In this document: one piece after another, positions 21,667 through 33,226 of the stretch | Layout of the letters: each line of letters begins with the position of its first letter | Numbering within the stretch: the first letter of the stretch is position 1 | Assembly (NCBI GenBank): GCA_021234155.1 | Contig: JAJEKV010000085.1 | Coordinates: forward strand, 1,934,896 to 1,998,895 | Source of the DNA: Isoetes taiwanensis | Lineage: Eukaryota; Streptophyta; Lycopodiopsida; Isoetales; Isoetaceae | Direction of reading: 5' to 3' | Length of the DNA stretch: 64,000 bases | Position numbers and translations under genes: made by a program | The notes under the pieces: model-generated | The model's database searches: none | What the model was told of the DNA's origin: nothing | Seen by the model: only the letters and a program-made list of their open reading frames with translations

Positions 21667-23232
21667 TGTGACGTCCCCTATTCGTATACGGTGCACTCAC
21701 CGTATACAAACAGGAGTTCTTCCCCCACACCAGCTCCATGCTGATACAGGGCCCTCCACATATCACTGCACCCGTAATGAGTCCCAGTGGGGAAGAGTGA
21801 AGGTGTCATTCTACCCCGTCTCCCTCAGGGCCTACCTAGCTGCGGAAGCGTAAACATACATGTCAGTAGCACATACATCACATCCGGTGACCACCTCGAA
21901 GGATGGTCCTCCTCATATCTGCATAGACAAAGATCAGCACATCACATAGGGGATCCTACCCAAGGTTCAGACTCAACGGATGACTGACGGCTTGGGTCTC
22001 CAGAGTTCGTTGCAGACAGAATTCATGGCAATGGAGTTGGCTGGCATAAGAACATGGCATAGGGTTGTCCACTCCATCCGCCCCTCCTGTGCACACTTTG
22101 CAGAGTAGGCTGAAAAGTGTCGGGACCTGACTGTAGCCCGCCGGATGCATAGCCGAAGGGGCTATTCCTGGGTCTCATCCTCCCAGTTCCGAAGGGGCAG
22201 GTAGGGATCACTCCCTCCAGAGGTCTACATGCTAACTCAAGGTGACTAGAGGGCCACTGCCCGTATTCGACTGAACCCACTGGAAAGTGTACACCACTTC
22301 ACGGGTGTCGAGCCCATGCCTTACCCGCACTCAGTGGTAAGCCATTGGACCTAGTCACAATGATCCCCGGTAGGCTTTACACACCAGGGGGATCGTTCAA
22401 GAGCTAGGACATGAACCTCCTTCTTAGCCAGTCTGGCCCCTTCACCCACAACCAGGTGTGGCTCTTGTACACAGGCCGAATCTACAGTGTGCTAGAGAGG
22501 CTACTCTAGGAGCATCAACTACAAGCTTTAGGGCCTCTACCCCCCTTCCCAATACAAGGAGTTCACAGAGATACATCATCCAAATACATCACAGAAGAAC
22601 TGAAGAACTAGATCTAATCATAGAGTTAGGTTCTTTAGTTAGTGTCCGAGCTCTAAGATCTAGATAGCTACTATGGGCAATTTAATAGTCTAAACCTACT
22701 GATTCTATGACTAGAAGACGGTTTAAGCTATTAAATTGACCAAATACCTGATCCTTGAGTGGCTCCTCCTGACCTGAGTTCAACCATCCTGCTGAGCTGA
22801 TCGAATTCAGGGGAACTGATGGCGCAATTCGCTCGGGCAGCGTCTGGGAGGCGGTTTTGGCTCCTGGGGCAGCCAAAACTGAGCTCTAAAACCCTAAGGA
22901 CGAAAAACTAGCAAGCTAGGGTTTTCCTACCCTAAATAGACATGGGGTTTAGGCTAGGGTTTCCAATTACCCAATTTGGCATGTGGGATAATTGGAAAGA
23001 CCCCACTTGCCTTTAATGGCTAGGTGGCAAAATATGCCAACATGGAAAGGTGTGCCCTCATTAATGTGCACATGTGCACATTAATAATATATGAACACTC
23101 CTAGCAAGTTGCCCCTAGGGCTACTTACCTGGCTATCCGTTGGCGTACCGCGTCGGTCGGTGCGGCGTATGCGGCGTGTGAAAGATCTGATATCGTCTTG
23201 GGACCGTATCTCTCTTGTCTTGGAACGTCACA
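21667..23232 (-). repeat. 3' LTR of chromovirus 2
   Basis: 1566 bp, bounded TGTGACGTTCC...GGACGTCACA in element orientation. It is homologous to 33240-34801 and 3092-4660. Compared with the 5' LTR it keeps CAG/CTG where the other shows CG-type substitutions (for example CATGCTGATACAGG here against CATCGCGTCACGG there). Confidence 0.92.
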
Positions 23233-23245
23233 TTCTCCCCACCTT
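23233..23245 (-). other. Polypurine tract
   Basis: On the minus strand, AAGGTGGGGAGAA lies directly before the LTR start TGTGACG. This is the expected plus-strand primer position for Ty3/gypsy reverse transcription and fixes the LTR boundary. 23246-24050 between the tract and the end of pol is untranslated and shows no gene. Confidence 0.9.
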
Positions 23246-24059
23246 GAAATGATGCTGTCCGCAGCATCGTGGGTCTTACTAATCTGCAATCTGCAATCAA
23301 CGAGATGCATACAATATAATAGTTATACATTTACCAGGATTACCCTAAGGTAATATCTTTAAAACATTATCACGTCATTATATTATGGAATACTTATCAA
23401 TTCATAACACCATTAACAAGTTATTCACTATCTTAAGTTAGACAAAATTTCAACATTTCATATCTATAATTATTGTCCGAGGTACTCTTCATTCCTTGCA
23501 ACACATTCTAACAAAACTTGTGTTGCAAGTCTTAAATAACTCGACCTCCTTGCCCCTCCGGGCTCTCTCTTGGCTGCCAGTCGACACTACGTTAGTATTG
23601 TTTTAATTATTTAATAAATTTTGGTTATATGGTGACCAACCCACCTATCTACATGAATGCATGGCTAATCTCCCGGCGTAGGAAGAGGATGAATCTTCCA
23701 TAATGGCCGTGGAGACAGCGCCTATATGCCTATATGCCGCTCATGCCTACACCTCTAGTTGCCCAGCGTGGAGGATATCCTTCTCGCGTGGGGAAGGATG
23801 GATTCCTCCTATCAAAGCATATATGGGGCTAAAGGTGCTTTCCCTATCAATGCATTCCTTAATGACCTCCTTTCTCTAGGTCGTCTCCTTCCGTGGGGAC
23901 AGTAGACTTTCTAATCTACCTTCCACTTTCGCCCAAAGCGAAAACGCGGTCATGCCTACATTAACATTACACCACGCCCTAGAGATCACCGTAGTGGTCT
24001 CATCATCGGTGACAACGCATGCGACCCATACCAAGCATAGGTTGCATCGTGGATTAATC

Positions 24060-25446
24060 TATACAAAAATTAACCTACACAAATCGACATGCACGAGCCG
24101 ATTTCTTGAGGAGATGACCTTGCCGTCCCATTGCTCCATAAAAGCGTGGGTACTTTGCTTTGCCAAATCCTTCTTAAGTACCCGTCGCGTCTTCCAGCGG
24201 CAAGTGTTTCCACTTGACCAAGTATTGGAGGAACTCCGACCTCCTTGTCTTCTTGAAAGCTTTATCAAGAATCATTTTACGGAACTATTTCCAGGTTGCT
24301 CCTCCGTCATTTCCAACAACGTTGGAGTGTCCAAGACTTAGATGCGGATTTGGAGTATGCTTCTTCAACAAACTCACGTGGAAGACCTTATGAATCTTTA
24401 GGTGTCTTTGGCAATTCTAACTTGTAGGATTGATTACCTACTCTCTTGATTATTACGAAGGGTCCAGCCCACCTTGGAGCAAGCTTCTTGCAATTGCCAA
24501 TCTGAGCTTCTGCTTCACCTTTATCTTGAGCCATACATCATCTCCAACTTTGAACTCTCTGACTGTTCGATGCTTGTCGGCGATGCTCTTCTGACGACTT
24601 CTTGCTGCTAGCAGATAACCTCGAACTTCTTCCACGAGCTGCTGCATATCGGCCAACATCTGGCTGCGAAACTTCTACTTTTTGACGGGGTTGTGCCAAG
24701 TGTGCGGAGTTAAACAGCGATAGCCATAATTGATCATAAATGGCGACATTTGGGACGATTCACCTTGGTGCTATTGTATGCAAACTCCACCAAGTGAATA
24801 AATTCTTCCCACATACTTTGCTTATTCCAGACATAGTTTCGTAGCATGTCTTCTAAGATCCTGTTGGTCCGCTCCGTCTGGCCATCCGTCTGAGGATGAT
24901 GACGCCGTGCTCAAGGATAGCTTGGTCTGAATCGTCGCCAAAGAGGTCTTGCCAAAGGCACTCATGAACTTCGGATCCCCCAATGGGAGATAATCTCCCT
25001 TGGCATGCCATGAAGCACGAAGATCTCTTTGGTGAAGAGCTTTCTTTGTATCCATAGTCAGTAATGCAGTGGTCACGCAAGGCACAAAATGTGCCATCTT
25101 CGACAACTTGTCGACCACTACCATCAAGGCATCCTTGCCTCTCATTTGTTCTTGGGAGTCCTGATGAAATCCATGCTGATTACCTCCCACTTAGCGTTTG
25201 GCACCGCTAATGGCTCTAATGCCCCCGAATTGAAGTTGCTCGCCGTCTGTCTGGCATAGCCGACATTCCTTGATGTAGCGAGCTATTTGCTTCTTCATTC
25301 CTGGCCAATAATAGCTGCTGCGCTTTTTGAAATATGTTTTCATGAATCCCGCATGGCCCGCTATTGGGCTGTTGTGCGTGTCGTGGAGGATCAACTTCCT
25401 TACACCGATGATTCAGTGCGCACAACTTGTTCTTATGGTATAACAA
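24060..25446 (-). pseudogene. Integrase with C-terminal chromodomain
   Basis: The zinc-binding start reads HDTHNSPIAGHAGFMKTY (about 25390-25335), then YYWPGMKKQIARYIKECRLC, an HHCC domain. The core begins with a WEVISMDFI match near 25180. Then come VREFKVGDDVWLKI (about 24560) and LAPRWAGPFVIIKRVGNQSY (about 24475-24415), the usual integrase C-terminal barrel. At about 24276-24177 ILDKAFKKTRRSEFLQYLVK continues into WKHLPLEDAT, a chromodomain. In chromoviruses this domain directs insertion by binding modified histone tails. Several frameshifts and stops interrupt it. Confidence 0.85.
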
Positions 25447-25479
25447 AGGTTGCCTTCCTTCTTATAATGCTTGAAGGTC

Positions 25480-27054
25480 TCCCGCTCTTTATCTGTTCTA
25501 GCCTCCTTAGAGGCTTGCCCATACTTCCACGAAATCCACATCCATTGGCAAGGACTCTTCAATCTTCTTACCAAAGTCATTTGGAGGCGTCGAAATTGCA
25601 TTGCAATGCACTCTAGTTGTCGGGGGATGCCTTGAAAGCGCATCTGCTACCACATTGAGCTTCCCCGGCTTGTAGACTATATCAAAGTCATATTCTTGAG
25701 GAACTCCATCCATCTCCGTTGCCTCAGTTGAGGTGTGGTTGCGTGAATACATATTGGAGGCTCGATGGTGATTGTCCAATTGGAACTTCCTTCCCAAGAG
25801 ATAGTGCCTCCATATTCTTAATGCCACGACAACCGCAAAGCAATTCACGATCGTCGTTGGGTAGGCGGCGTCTCGGCGTCGTTCATCTTCACGGAATCAT
25901 ATGCTACCACCGCTCTTCTTGCATAAGCCTTTGCACCTAGCTATCTTACTCATCTGTTGCTACAAGCTTATCTTTCTCCGGGTCCGGCAAAGGTCAAGGC
26001 GAGTCTTCGTCGTCGAGCTTCTTTCAACAATTCAAACCCCTTTTGGGCTTTCTTGTGCCAATGCTCTACCCAATCTTTCACCTTCTACGCCCTCGTCCGG
26101 GTGCGTTAGCGGGGCTGCTATCTTAGCAAAGTTCTTCCACGAACTTCTGTAGTACCACTGCTAGGCCAGAAAACTTCTGACCTCGTGCACATTCTTGGCC
26201 CGACCAGCGAATCAACTTGCTTCAATCTTGGCGGGGTCCGTCGAGATGCCTTCTTAGAGATCACATGACCAAGGTATTCCACCTTCTACGTTGCGAAGTG
26301 GCATGACAACTTGGCGTTACAAGCGGTGCCTCTTCAACTTCTCTAGCACCCTTCTCAAGTGTTGCCGCGTGCTCTTCAAGGGATCTGCTATACACCAAAA
26401 TGTCATCAAAGAAAACAATCACAAAGGTGTCCGGGAACTCCCACAAGATATCGTTCATGAGCCTCATGAACGTTGGGGGGCATTTGATAAGCGAAAAGGC
26501 ATCACTTTGTGAACTCATAATGCCCATACTGGCGTCACGAAGGCGGTCTTGTGGATATCCTCCTCCTTTATCCGTGTCGATGATAACGACCTTAAGTCGA
26601 TTTTGGAGAAGATCTTTGCTCCTTGAAGCTGATCCATCAAGTCGTCTGATCTTGGAAGCGCATACTTGTTCTTAATGGTGTGCTTATTCAACTGTCTATA
26701 GTCTATGCACATCCTCAAAGATCCATCCTTCTTCTTGACAAAAGAATGGGCGCTCCAAGCGGCGAGACACTAGGTCTAATGAAACCTAGGTCGTCCTTCT
26801 TCTTCTTCACTCGACAACTCTGCGTTGTCATTCTATATCGAGCCTTACTTGTTGGCTTTGTTCGGTTCGAGTGCTATCTACACTTTCGACTCCCCTATAA
26901 GGAGGGAGCTGCTTGATCTCATCACGGAAAGAGATCGTGGAACTCCGTGATCAACTTAGCTATTTGCCTCGGCAACTTGCTGAGCATCTTGTCTTCTTTG
27001 CTTCCTTCCAATTCCGGCTCACTAATCTCAAGCTTGAAGATGTATGCTACTTGC
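25480..27054 (-). pseudogene. Reverse transcriptase and RNase H
   Basis: Reverse transcriptase pieces: [20 protein letters not shown] (about 26715-26655), [15 protein letters not shown], then after a shift FMRLMNDILWEFPDTFVIVF and the catalytic FFDDILVYS (about 26420-26390, the YxDD-type box with both aspartates). RNase H is represented by RIWRHYLLGRKFQLDN and YKPGKLNVVADALSR (about 25680-25635), the usual end of the Ty3 RNase H domain. The stretch 25850-26250 is frameshifted. This domain copies the element RNA from the initiator-Met primer site at 33227. Confidence 0.85.
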
Positions 27055-27621
27055 TCACTCTTGATGCACTTGAACAGGTAGTTTAGAAGACATACACTGC
27101 ATGATGGGAACAACTTCTTTACCTGTTATCTCAATGATCTTGCCGTCGGGTGTTGGGAAGGTCACCTTCCGCTTTCCACAATCAATAATGGCCCCTGCTG
27201 GTCCAAGGTACTCCATACCTATTATCAAGTCGTACTTGCCAATGCCCATTACTTCTGCCCCCATCTGGATCTTAATCCCCGTAAGTCGATGTCAAAGTTG
27301 ATTCTTTTACACCGATGCGCGCTTCTTTGCTCCACTTGCTAAGACAACGGGCCTTGGCTTTGACTTTAATGGTTTCAACTTCAACATTTGAACCATTCTG
27401 GGAGATGCAAAGTTATGGCTACTTCCCGAATCTATCAGGACTATAAATGACTTGGCCTTGGCCTTTCCCACTGTGGAAATTACTTTATACTGGCTCTCTG
27501 CTTGCTCTGTATCTATTGCGGCAAAGATATGACACTCACCCTGAATGTAGTCGCGGGCCTCCTCGCCGTCGTCGTCAGTCAAAGTGTCCCAATCTCCCAA
27601 CTCTGCTAGCCCATGGCGCAC
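27055..27621 (-). pseudogene. Retroviral-type aspartic protease
   Basis: VLIDSGSSHNFASPRMVQML (about 27450-27390) carries the active-site DSG triad, the common plant Ty3/gypsy variant of DTG. The flap and second half follow after a frameshift (KYDLIIGMEYLGPAGAIIDC, about 27235-27175). It lies between gag and reverse transcriptase as expected and would cut the Gag-Pol polyprotein. Confidence 0.85.
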
Positions 27622-27639
27622 TCATGACATATGGGCGTT

Positions 27640-28930
27640 CGCTTTGTCTATGGCTTTGGTTGAAACACACGGAAGCAAAGGCTGCTTTTCTATGCACTCC
27701 TGTCTCTTCTCCTTGGGCATGGCTGCTGAGAAAAGGATCGCCGCGGCTTTGGAGTAGTTTGACCCTTCTGTTTGTCTTTGAAAGATACACCTTTCTTCTC
27801 CTGCTGCTTCCCTTGATTGCCACTATATGGGGCTCTAGCTGGTCTGGGCTGGTACGTTCTCGGGCTGAAATTTTTCTGCTTGCCTTGCCTTTATCTTGGT
27901 AATCTGCTGCCTCTGCCCGCTATTACGAGGTCTGTTCCTTGCAAACTTATTGCCTTGGACTCAAAACCCGATACCATTCTCGGGTTTATTGCCCTTACAA
28001 GCTTGCGGATCTCCTCATTCGGACCTTCAATGTAGCTTTCCAACTGCGTGCTTCTCTCCTAACTTTGGCACATCTGACCTTAGCCTCATAAATTCCTCTG
28101 TGTATTTACATCTTGACTTGTTGCCTTCTTTGCAACTTTTGTAGAAATGCTATTTGCATCATCTTGGACTTGTGCTCTCTTGGGACGTAATGGCGCTTGA
28201 AGGCTTTAGCAAACTTCTTGAACCTGCAAGCATCTCTGCTTAAGCCATGAGCCTTGGCATAGCCCTTCCACCAAATGCGTCTTTGCTCCCGGGTTATTTG
28301 TTGCCACCACCGCCTTTATCCTTATCCTTCATACCATAGGCATTGCCGTATTATTCGCTCATCTCGTCAAGCCAAGCCTCCGCCTCCATGCGACGCTGTT
28401 CTGCTTTGAGAATTGCTTTCGAGCTTCACGGCCTTCAAACATTTCCCAATCACGAGTCTACTTTCTTACGGTAGTCGGAGGTTCTTGTGTCCCTTTATGC
28501 GTCCCTCCGGGTTGGTTCCTCTCGCCTTTAAATGCGCTTTCGGACTTGGTTACGCTCTTCTTCTTCCTCGGAATCGGTCACGAATCGAGAGCTTAGTCGG
28601 TCGAGTCCGAGCTGGGGACCTTCCTCTTTGCTCCTCTTCTTGTCTCTACGTTCTCAGAGCTGATGCTTGCGGCGGTTGGCGTTACCACCGAACACATGCT
28701 CCACAGCGTGCGGCTAGCAAGGCCTTTATCTTAGAGGTCTGTCCTCATTTGCGATATTTCTTCTTAAAGGGTCATTTGTCCAAATTCTTCAAGCGGGGTT
28801 CCTTGCTTGGCGTGGCTTTGGCGGGCTCTGTTCCCCACCAAGTTCCAGCGGTTGTCGTTCTCCTAGCGCTCGGGCCTCTAAGCTTTGCATACACAAGTGG
28901 TTCATATCTACATGGTTAGTTTTCCTTGCT
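27640..28930 (-). pseudogene. Gag polyprotein
   Basis: Minus-strand pieces from about 28245 read WWKGYAKAHGLSRDACRFKK, then AKAFKRHYVPREHK and, in the next frame, EEFMRLRSDVP. This is the F..F...Y.P.........EF..L pattern of Ty3-type gag. Upstream (about 28400) EQRRMEAEAWLDEMSE is charged and helical. Downstream, CHEC near 27640 may be the start of a zinc knuckle, but the rest of it is not visible. At least four frame changes are needed to read it through. Confidence 0.7.
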
Positions 28931-28989
28931 TTCTTGCATTATTTATGTTTGTTGGCATGGTTGAGGGGACACAAAATATATCAACAAAA

Positions 28990-30620
28990 CATTTATAGTG
29001 CAAGAGAATGTTATATTTATATTTTATATTACACTAATACAAGAACTTGTAACTCTTTGCTAATCATTTACGTTGATGCTTGGTAAGATGGATTATCCTC
29101 CGGGAACTTTTTCACTTGGGCTTTTCCCACCGAATGGCCCAAGTTCCTAAGGACATTGGCTGGAGATCCACCTTGTAATGCTCTTGCCAAATCTTCTATT
29201 ACTGCGGTGGGAGGTATAAGGCTGCATGTCAGCGGCGGTCTTGCCTGCCGCTTTGTAAGGTATGGCGGTCGAAGGCGTCGAGTGCTACCGCTCTCTTCAC
29301 CGGGATTGCATACTCGGTGTTAAGGGGTAACCGTGCATGCGGCCGAATCACGAGAGTGCAATCAACAACGCTACTCCTTCCTCGCCTGCGGGGGTGAACT
29401 TGCGGTGGATAACGCTATTCTTCCATCCATCGGCGATGGCGGTAATGGCGTAGTGACACAATGGATTGCGAGCGGGTCCTCGACCACTTTCGGTATCCAG
29501 CTCATTATGCGCTTCGAAATCATCAACCTCCACCGCGTGGTGAGCTCCACATAGTCTCGGTATTCGCACTGAAGCCCTCACGAGGTCGGTTACGCTGTCC
29601 TATCCCCGGGGGAGGTCTTTGCGGACGAGCTTTCCGTTAGGATGTTTGAGGTCGCATAAGCGGATCCCCATCATTCTGAAGAGCAAGGAACTCTTCCTCC
29701 GTCGGTAGCTTGTTACGCGCTTATGCGCCTCCATAATGCACGATCTTCTTTGTAGGCTTGGGCGTCGGAGGTAAACTCTCCGTGTAAGTGTCGGCTTCCC
29801 TTATTTGGAGGGGAAGTCGGACTCTCCTCGGGCGATGAAGTCGTCCAATTACGTTCCGGGTTGGTGCGGCAACTCTTGGTCGATACTCCCTTTCCACACA
29901 CTCAGGGAGGTTTTGAATGTAAACTTAGGAGCGAAAACTCCTCACCTTCCGATTATAATGGGAGCTAGGCTTGTGATGCCTAACTTGGGGGTGGTGCGAC
30001 TCACGAGTCTGCCGGCTTCTTTTCGAAGTCTTGCCACTCTGCTTTCTGCTTGTCGCCGCTCCTCCGTTTGGGTCGAGCTCGACATCGTCTTCCTCCTCCT
30101 CCTGATTCTGTTCATCGGAGTCTTCTTCCCTCCCTTCTGCTCCTGTTCATCTTGTGTGAGGAGCCGTTGTTACTTTGCTATGGCTAATGGGTCCACGTCC
30201 ATGGGGAATGGAGGTTTCCCCACGGTGTTCTCGACGCGGTGGGTGAGAAAGATTGCCCGGGCGGTGTTGAAAGAAGTACTTGGTCACGGTTGTGATTAGG
30301 ACCATTGGCTCCGGTGTGCGGTGCGCTTTGTTTGTGAGGAATTTGGCGATGTTAGGGACATCGTCTAATCTTTGCTGCTTGGGGATTGTCTAGGAACAAA
30401 ATATCCTACACAAGGGGGAGTTGCACTAAGCGCTGGTTCTACCCTAGCTTGAAACTTCGGTCCGGGACTCTACTATAAGTTGGGGTCGCGTGCAAGGTTG
30501 CACGGGCGTCTACCTCCTTCCTGAAGATCTGGAAGATTTGGTCGGCGTCGGCCTCGGCACATGGCGCCCGGCTGCACTATACCATCTGTGGAAATCGAAA
30601 GTTGCCATTGATTAATTGCG
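28990..30620 (-). pseudogene. Unrecognised ORF between H3-like ORF and gag
   Basis: Coherent but frame-shifted minus-strand protein pieces are visible: TVGKPPFPMDVDPLAIAK (about 30225-30170), a basic stretch with TQTEERRQAESRVARLRKEA, then DFIARGESDFPSK (about 29855-29815), LPTEEEFLALQNDGDPLM (about 29710-29660) and VIEDLARALQGGSPANVLRN (about 29200-29140). The amino-acid use is that of a real protein, but I do not recognise the family. It may be an accessory ORF or an unusually long gag N-terminus. Plus-strand frames here, including a 168-codon one at 28413, are shadows. Confidence 0.4.
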
Positions 30621-30914
30621 AGAAGAGGGTAACAAGCGGTTGCAAGAGCGCCTCGGGGAGTTGGGAAATCGGCTAGAAGGGCGGGAGCAGATTTGTAGGG
30701 TGCTATCTCGAGAAATGGCGGGGTCTATTTATAGAAACCCTAATTTTTGGATGACTTGAAAATTTCCTAGGATTGGGTAATTCTAACTTATCTGAGGTCA
30801 AAATAGGAGTTTGAGGACTATAGGAGATGCTTGAACAAGGCTAGGTTACCTAAAAGATGCTATCACGATGGGTTGAAGGTGACTTTGACAAGTCTGGTGA
30901 AGAAATGGTAAGAG

Positions 30915-31172
30915 GTCTCCACGACTTGCGCCTCGCTTCAAAACTAACTTTTTGTTTTGCGACCGGTATGCGGTGAGACATCGATCTCATTCGATCAAAG
31001 GTGTCAACTTGGGTAAACTAATGGTGTAAGGCTGCTGGGCTCATCAAATTAAGCGAATCGACCCCTTATTTGGTCAATTTGGAGCTGTTTTGGTCAAGTT
31101 TGGGCGAGGTCTCCCGCGACTTAGCCTCGCTTCAATACTAACTTTTGTTTTTTGACGGTAGCGGTATGAGAC
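30915..31172. repeat. Two leader hairpins on the gag side of the H3-like ORF
   Basis: Units 30915-30979 and 31109-31172 are the same family as 1330-1895. They keep the CTTGCGCCTCGCTTCAAAAC/TTGTTTTGCGACC core, but the outer arm has decayed (GTCTCCACGACTT...GGTGAGAC). The spacing between them (194 bp) matches that of the corresponding pair in copy 1 (1633 and 1829, 196 bp). Confidence 0.8.
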
Positions 31173-31302
31173 ATCATGTCTCTCGGCTCCCAAATGTCCT
31201 ATTTCACTTTGAAATAAAAGCTAAAACTTATTAATTTGCTCTAATTAACCAAGTTTATGTCATCAAGGTACACAAAATTGCTCTATATTACAAAATTTTT
31301 AA

Positions 31303-32590
31303 TTATTTACAACAAAAGTTTCTAAAGGCGTTCTCCCTTAATGCGGTCGCAAGACTCATGTCTTGTCGCATTAAGGTTACCCGCTTGGCGTGGATAGTGC
31401 GGGCTGTTGAATCTTCAAAATGTTGTACTATCTTTGCCTCAGCCGCCTCTTGCATTGCCAGCAGCGCCTCGTCCGTGACTCTAAAGTCTGTTACAGTAGG
31501 CACGCATCACTTCACGCACCAACCGGCGAAGGGGCCGGGGGGGATTAGGAGGCCGAAGCTGCTTGTTGGAAGTGTCTAATCTCCTTAGCGCTCTTCTCTC
31601 CACCTCTTTCCTATCAGCTTTCTTCTGGGTGGCGGCTTGGGAACCTTGGGCTTCGGTGGTGGCGGCCTTAAGGTTTCTTTGCCGTTGGTCGCCCTCCCTC
31701 GATGAACCTAACCTGTTCTCTTCATAATATTGGTTGTAGGCCTCCCATTTCTTCATGTAGGCCTCGTGTTCTCTCATCTTCCTCTCGTAGATCTTCACCA
31801 CAATCGGTGGCGTAGGCTTCCGGGCAGGTCGTGGTTTGCTTCTTTCTATCCCATGCGGGTACTTTCGGGGGCCTTACGCACTTGGTCTGGCTTTGGGGTT
31901 GCTTTCGAGTCTTTGGCTGCTCGGGTGCTTCCTCTTAAATCGCTGGGTGCTTGGAAGAACTTCCACTGCGGCATTAGGGTCGAAGTCCTCCTCGGAAGAG
32001 TCGTCGGAGGGTTTGGGGGTTCGTCGGGTTGCGGCTCCTTGATGATAATATTGGGGTTCGGCCTCTTCCTTGGCGGGCGGTCCTTAGTTCTCCTTATGCC
32101 CGACCCGAACTTCCCTTTCTCTTTCTTCTTTTCTTCTGCTGCCTTTTGTTCCTCTTCCTTCCTTTTCCTCTTTTTGTCTTCCCTTCTCTTAGCTTTCGTA
32201 TTTTTCGATGAACCTCCTAAGGTGCGCTACCTCCGTGGCTCGGACACATCACTGCTCATCACGCTTTCGAGGATTTCCGTGGAGTCGCGTCACGAATGAT
32301 AGTGCTTTTGTTCTGCTGCTTTGGATCTCCCGCTCTATTTCTTCATACACCTCCCTCGTCTCCTCGTCCATGGAGTTGGGTGATGTGGCCTCGTCACCTT
32401 TCTGCCTGGCGGTTGAAGCCCTCAATCGGATCGGACGTGTCTTGCTCCCCTCGTCCGTGAGCGTCCCCCTCTCGCGAGCCTCTCCACGAAGCATCTTCCG
32501 AATGATCTCCGCCTCGGTGGCGCTGGTGGCTTCGCTGGGCGATGCTTCCTTCTTGATCTGTTTGGTTGGGCCATGCTTTTGGATCGTCAA
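31303..32590 (-). CDS. Histone H3-fold protein encoded by the chromovirus
   Basis: The reading starts at Met 32590 and covers about 430 codons with frameshifts near 32250, 32000, 31850 and 31490. N-terminal third: charged. About 32200-32050: Lys/Glu-rich. About 32010-31950: an acidic SDDSSEEDFD. About 31800-31720: a coiled-coil-like KMREHEAYMKKWEAYNQYYE. Then the H3 fold: alpha-N (VERRALRRLDTSNKQ), alpha-1 (PLRRLVREVMRAYC), loop 1 (TDFRVT), alpha-2 (DEALLAMQEAAEAKIVQHFE) with IHAK, loop 2 and alpha-3 (RVTLMRQDMSLATALR), ending at 31303. Alignment to H3 is without gaps from LVRE to the end if one extra base near 31487 is removed. TLMR and T.EAL.A.QEAAE resemble centromeric H3. Nucleosomal function is unproven. 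Confidence 0.8.
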
Positions 32591-32782
32591 TCGGATAAAA
32601 GCGTAGAGATCGCCTAAGTTGGGAGGAGGCGGTTTCTAGGGCTTGGACGAAAAAATGAGGGGGTTCTACATCTATTTATAGCTTATGGAATTTTAGGTCA
32701 AAACTCAAATTGCTCTGTTTAACATGCTAAGGCACCAACTTATCTAAAACTTATACTTATTTCAGACTTTTCCTACCTATTG

Positions 32783-33034
32783 GTCTCACAGCTTGCGCCT
32801 CGTTCCAATACTAATGTTTAGTTTTGCGACCACGGTAGCGGTATGAGATCTCATACATTCTAGGGTTTTTAGGTAATTAAAACATGCTATTCTAACTAAT
32901 TCCTACCTTAGAATTAGCCTTACCACATTATTTATCTCAAATTCATCATGTTTTGGTGTTCTTGGCTCGATGTCTCATAGCTTGCGCCTCGCTTCAAAAC
33001 AAAAAGTTAGTTTTGCGACCGGTAGCGGTGTGAC
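32783..33034. repeat. Two leader hairpins on the LTR side of the H3-like ORF
   Basis: Units 32783-32850 (GTCTCACAGCTTGCGCCTCG...GTATGAGATC) and 32972-33034 (GTCTCATAGCTTGCGCCTCG...GGTGTGACTC). With the pair at 30915-31172 they bracket the H3-like ORF symmetrically. 33035-33226 is AT-rich leader with no gene. Confidence 0.8.
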
Positions 33035-33226
33035 TCCACCTCACTGGAAAATTTTGGCTCATTCTTTTTTAATCTTGTTAAATTCCAATTCACCTAATTG
33101 TTACTAGCTTAGCATAAACTACAAAGGTGAGAAAAATTTTCCCCACTCTTGAGGCTTGAGGATCCTATCAAGTTAGTACTCTTTGGGAACATGGTCGGTG
33201 CTTTGCTCTTGGTCTCCAAGAACATT

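Noticed and set aside
28413-28919. 168-codon plus-strand open frame
   Set aside because: It lies opposite the gag region, with composition typical of an antisense shadow and no recognisable domain.
31730-32299. 189-codon plus-strand open frame rich in Phe and Leu
   Set aside because: It is antisense to the Lys/Glu-rich part of the H3-like protein, so the hydrophobic look is a mirror of the charged codons.
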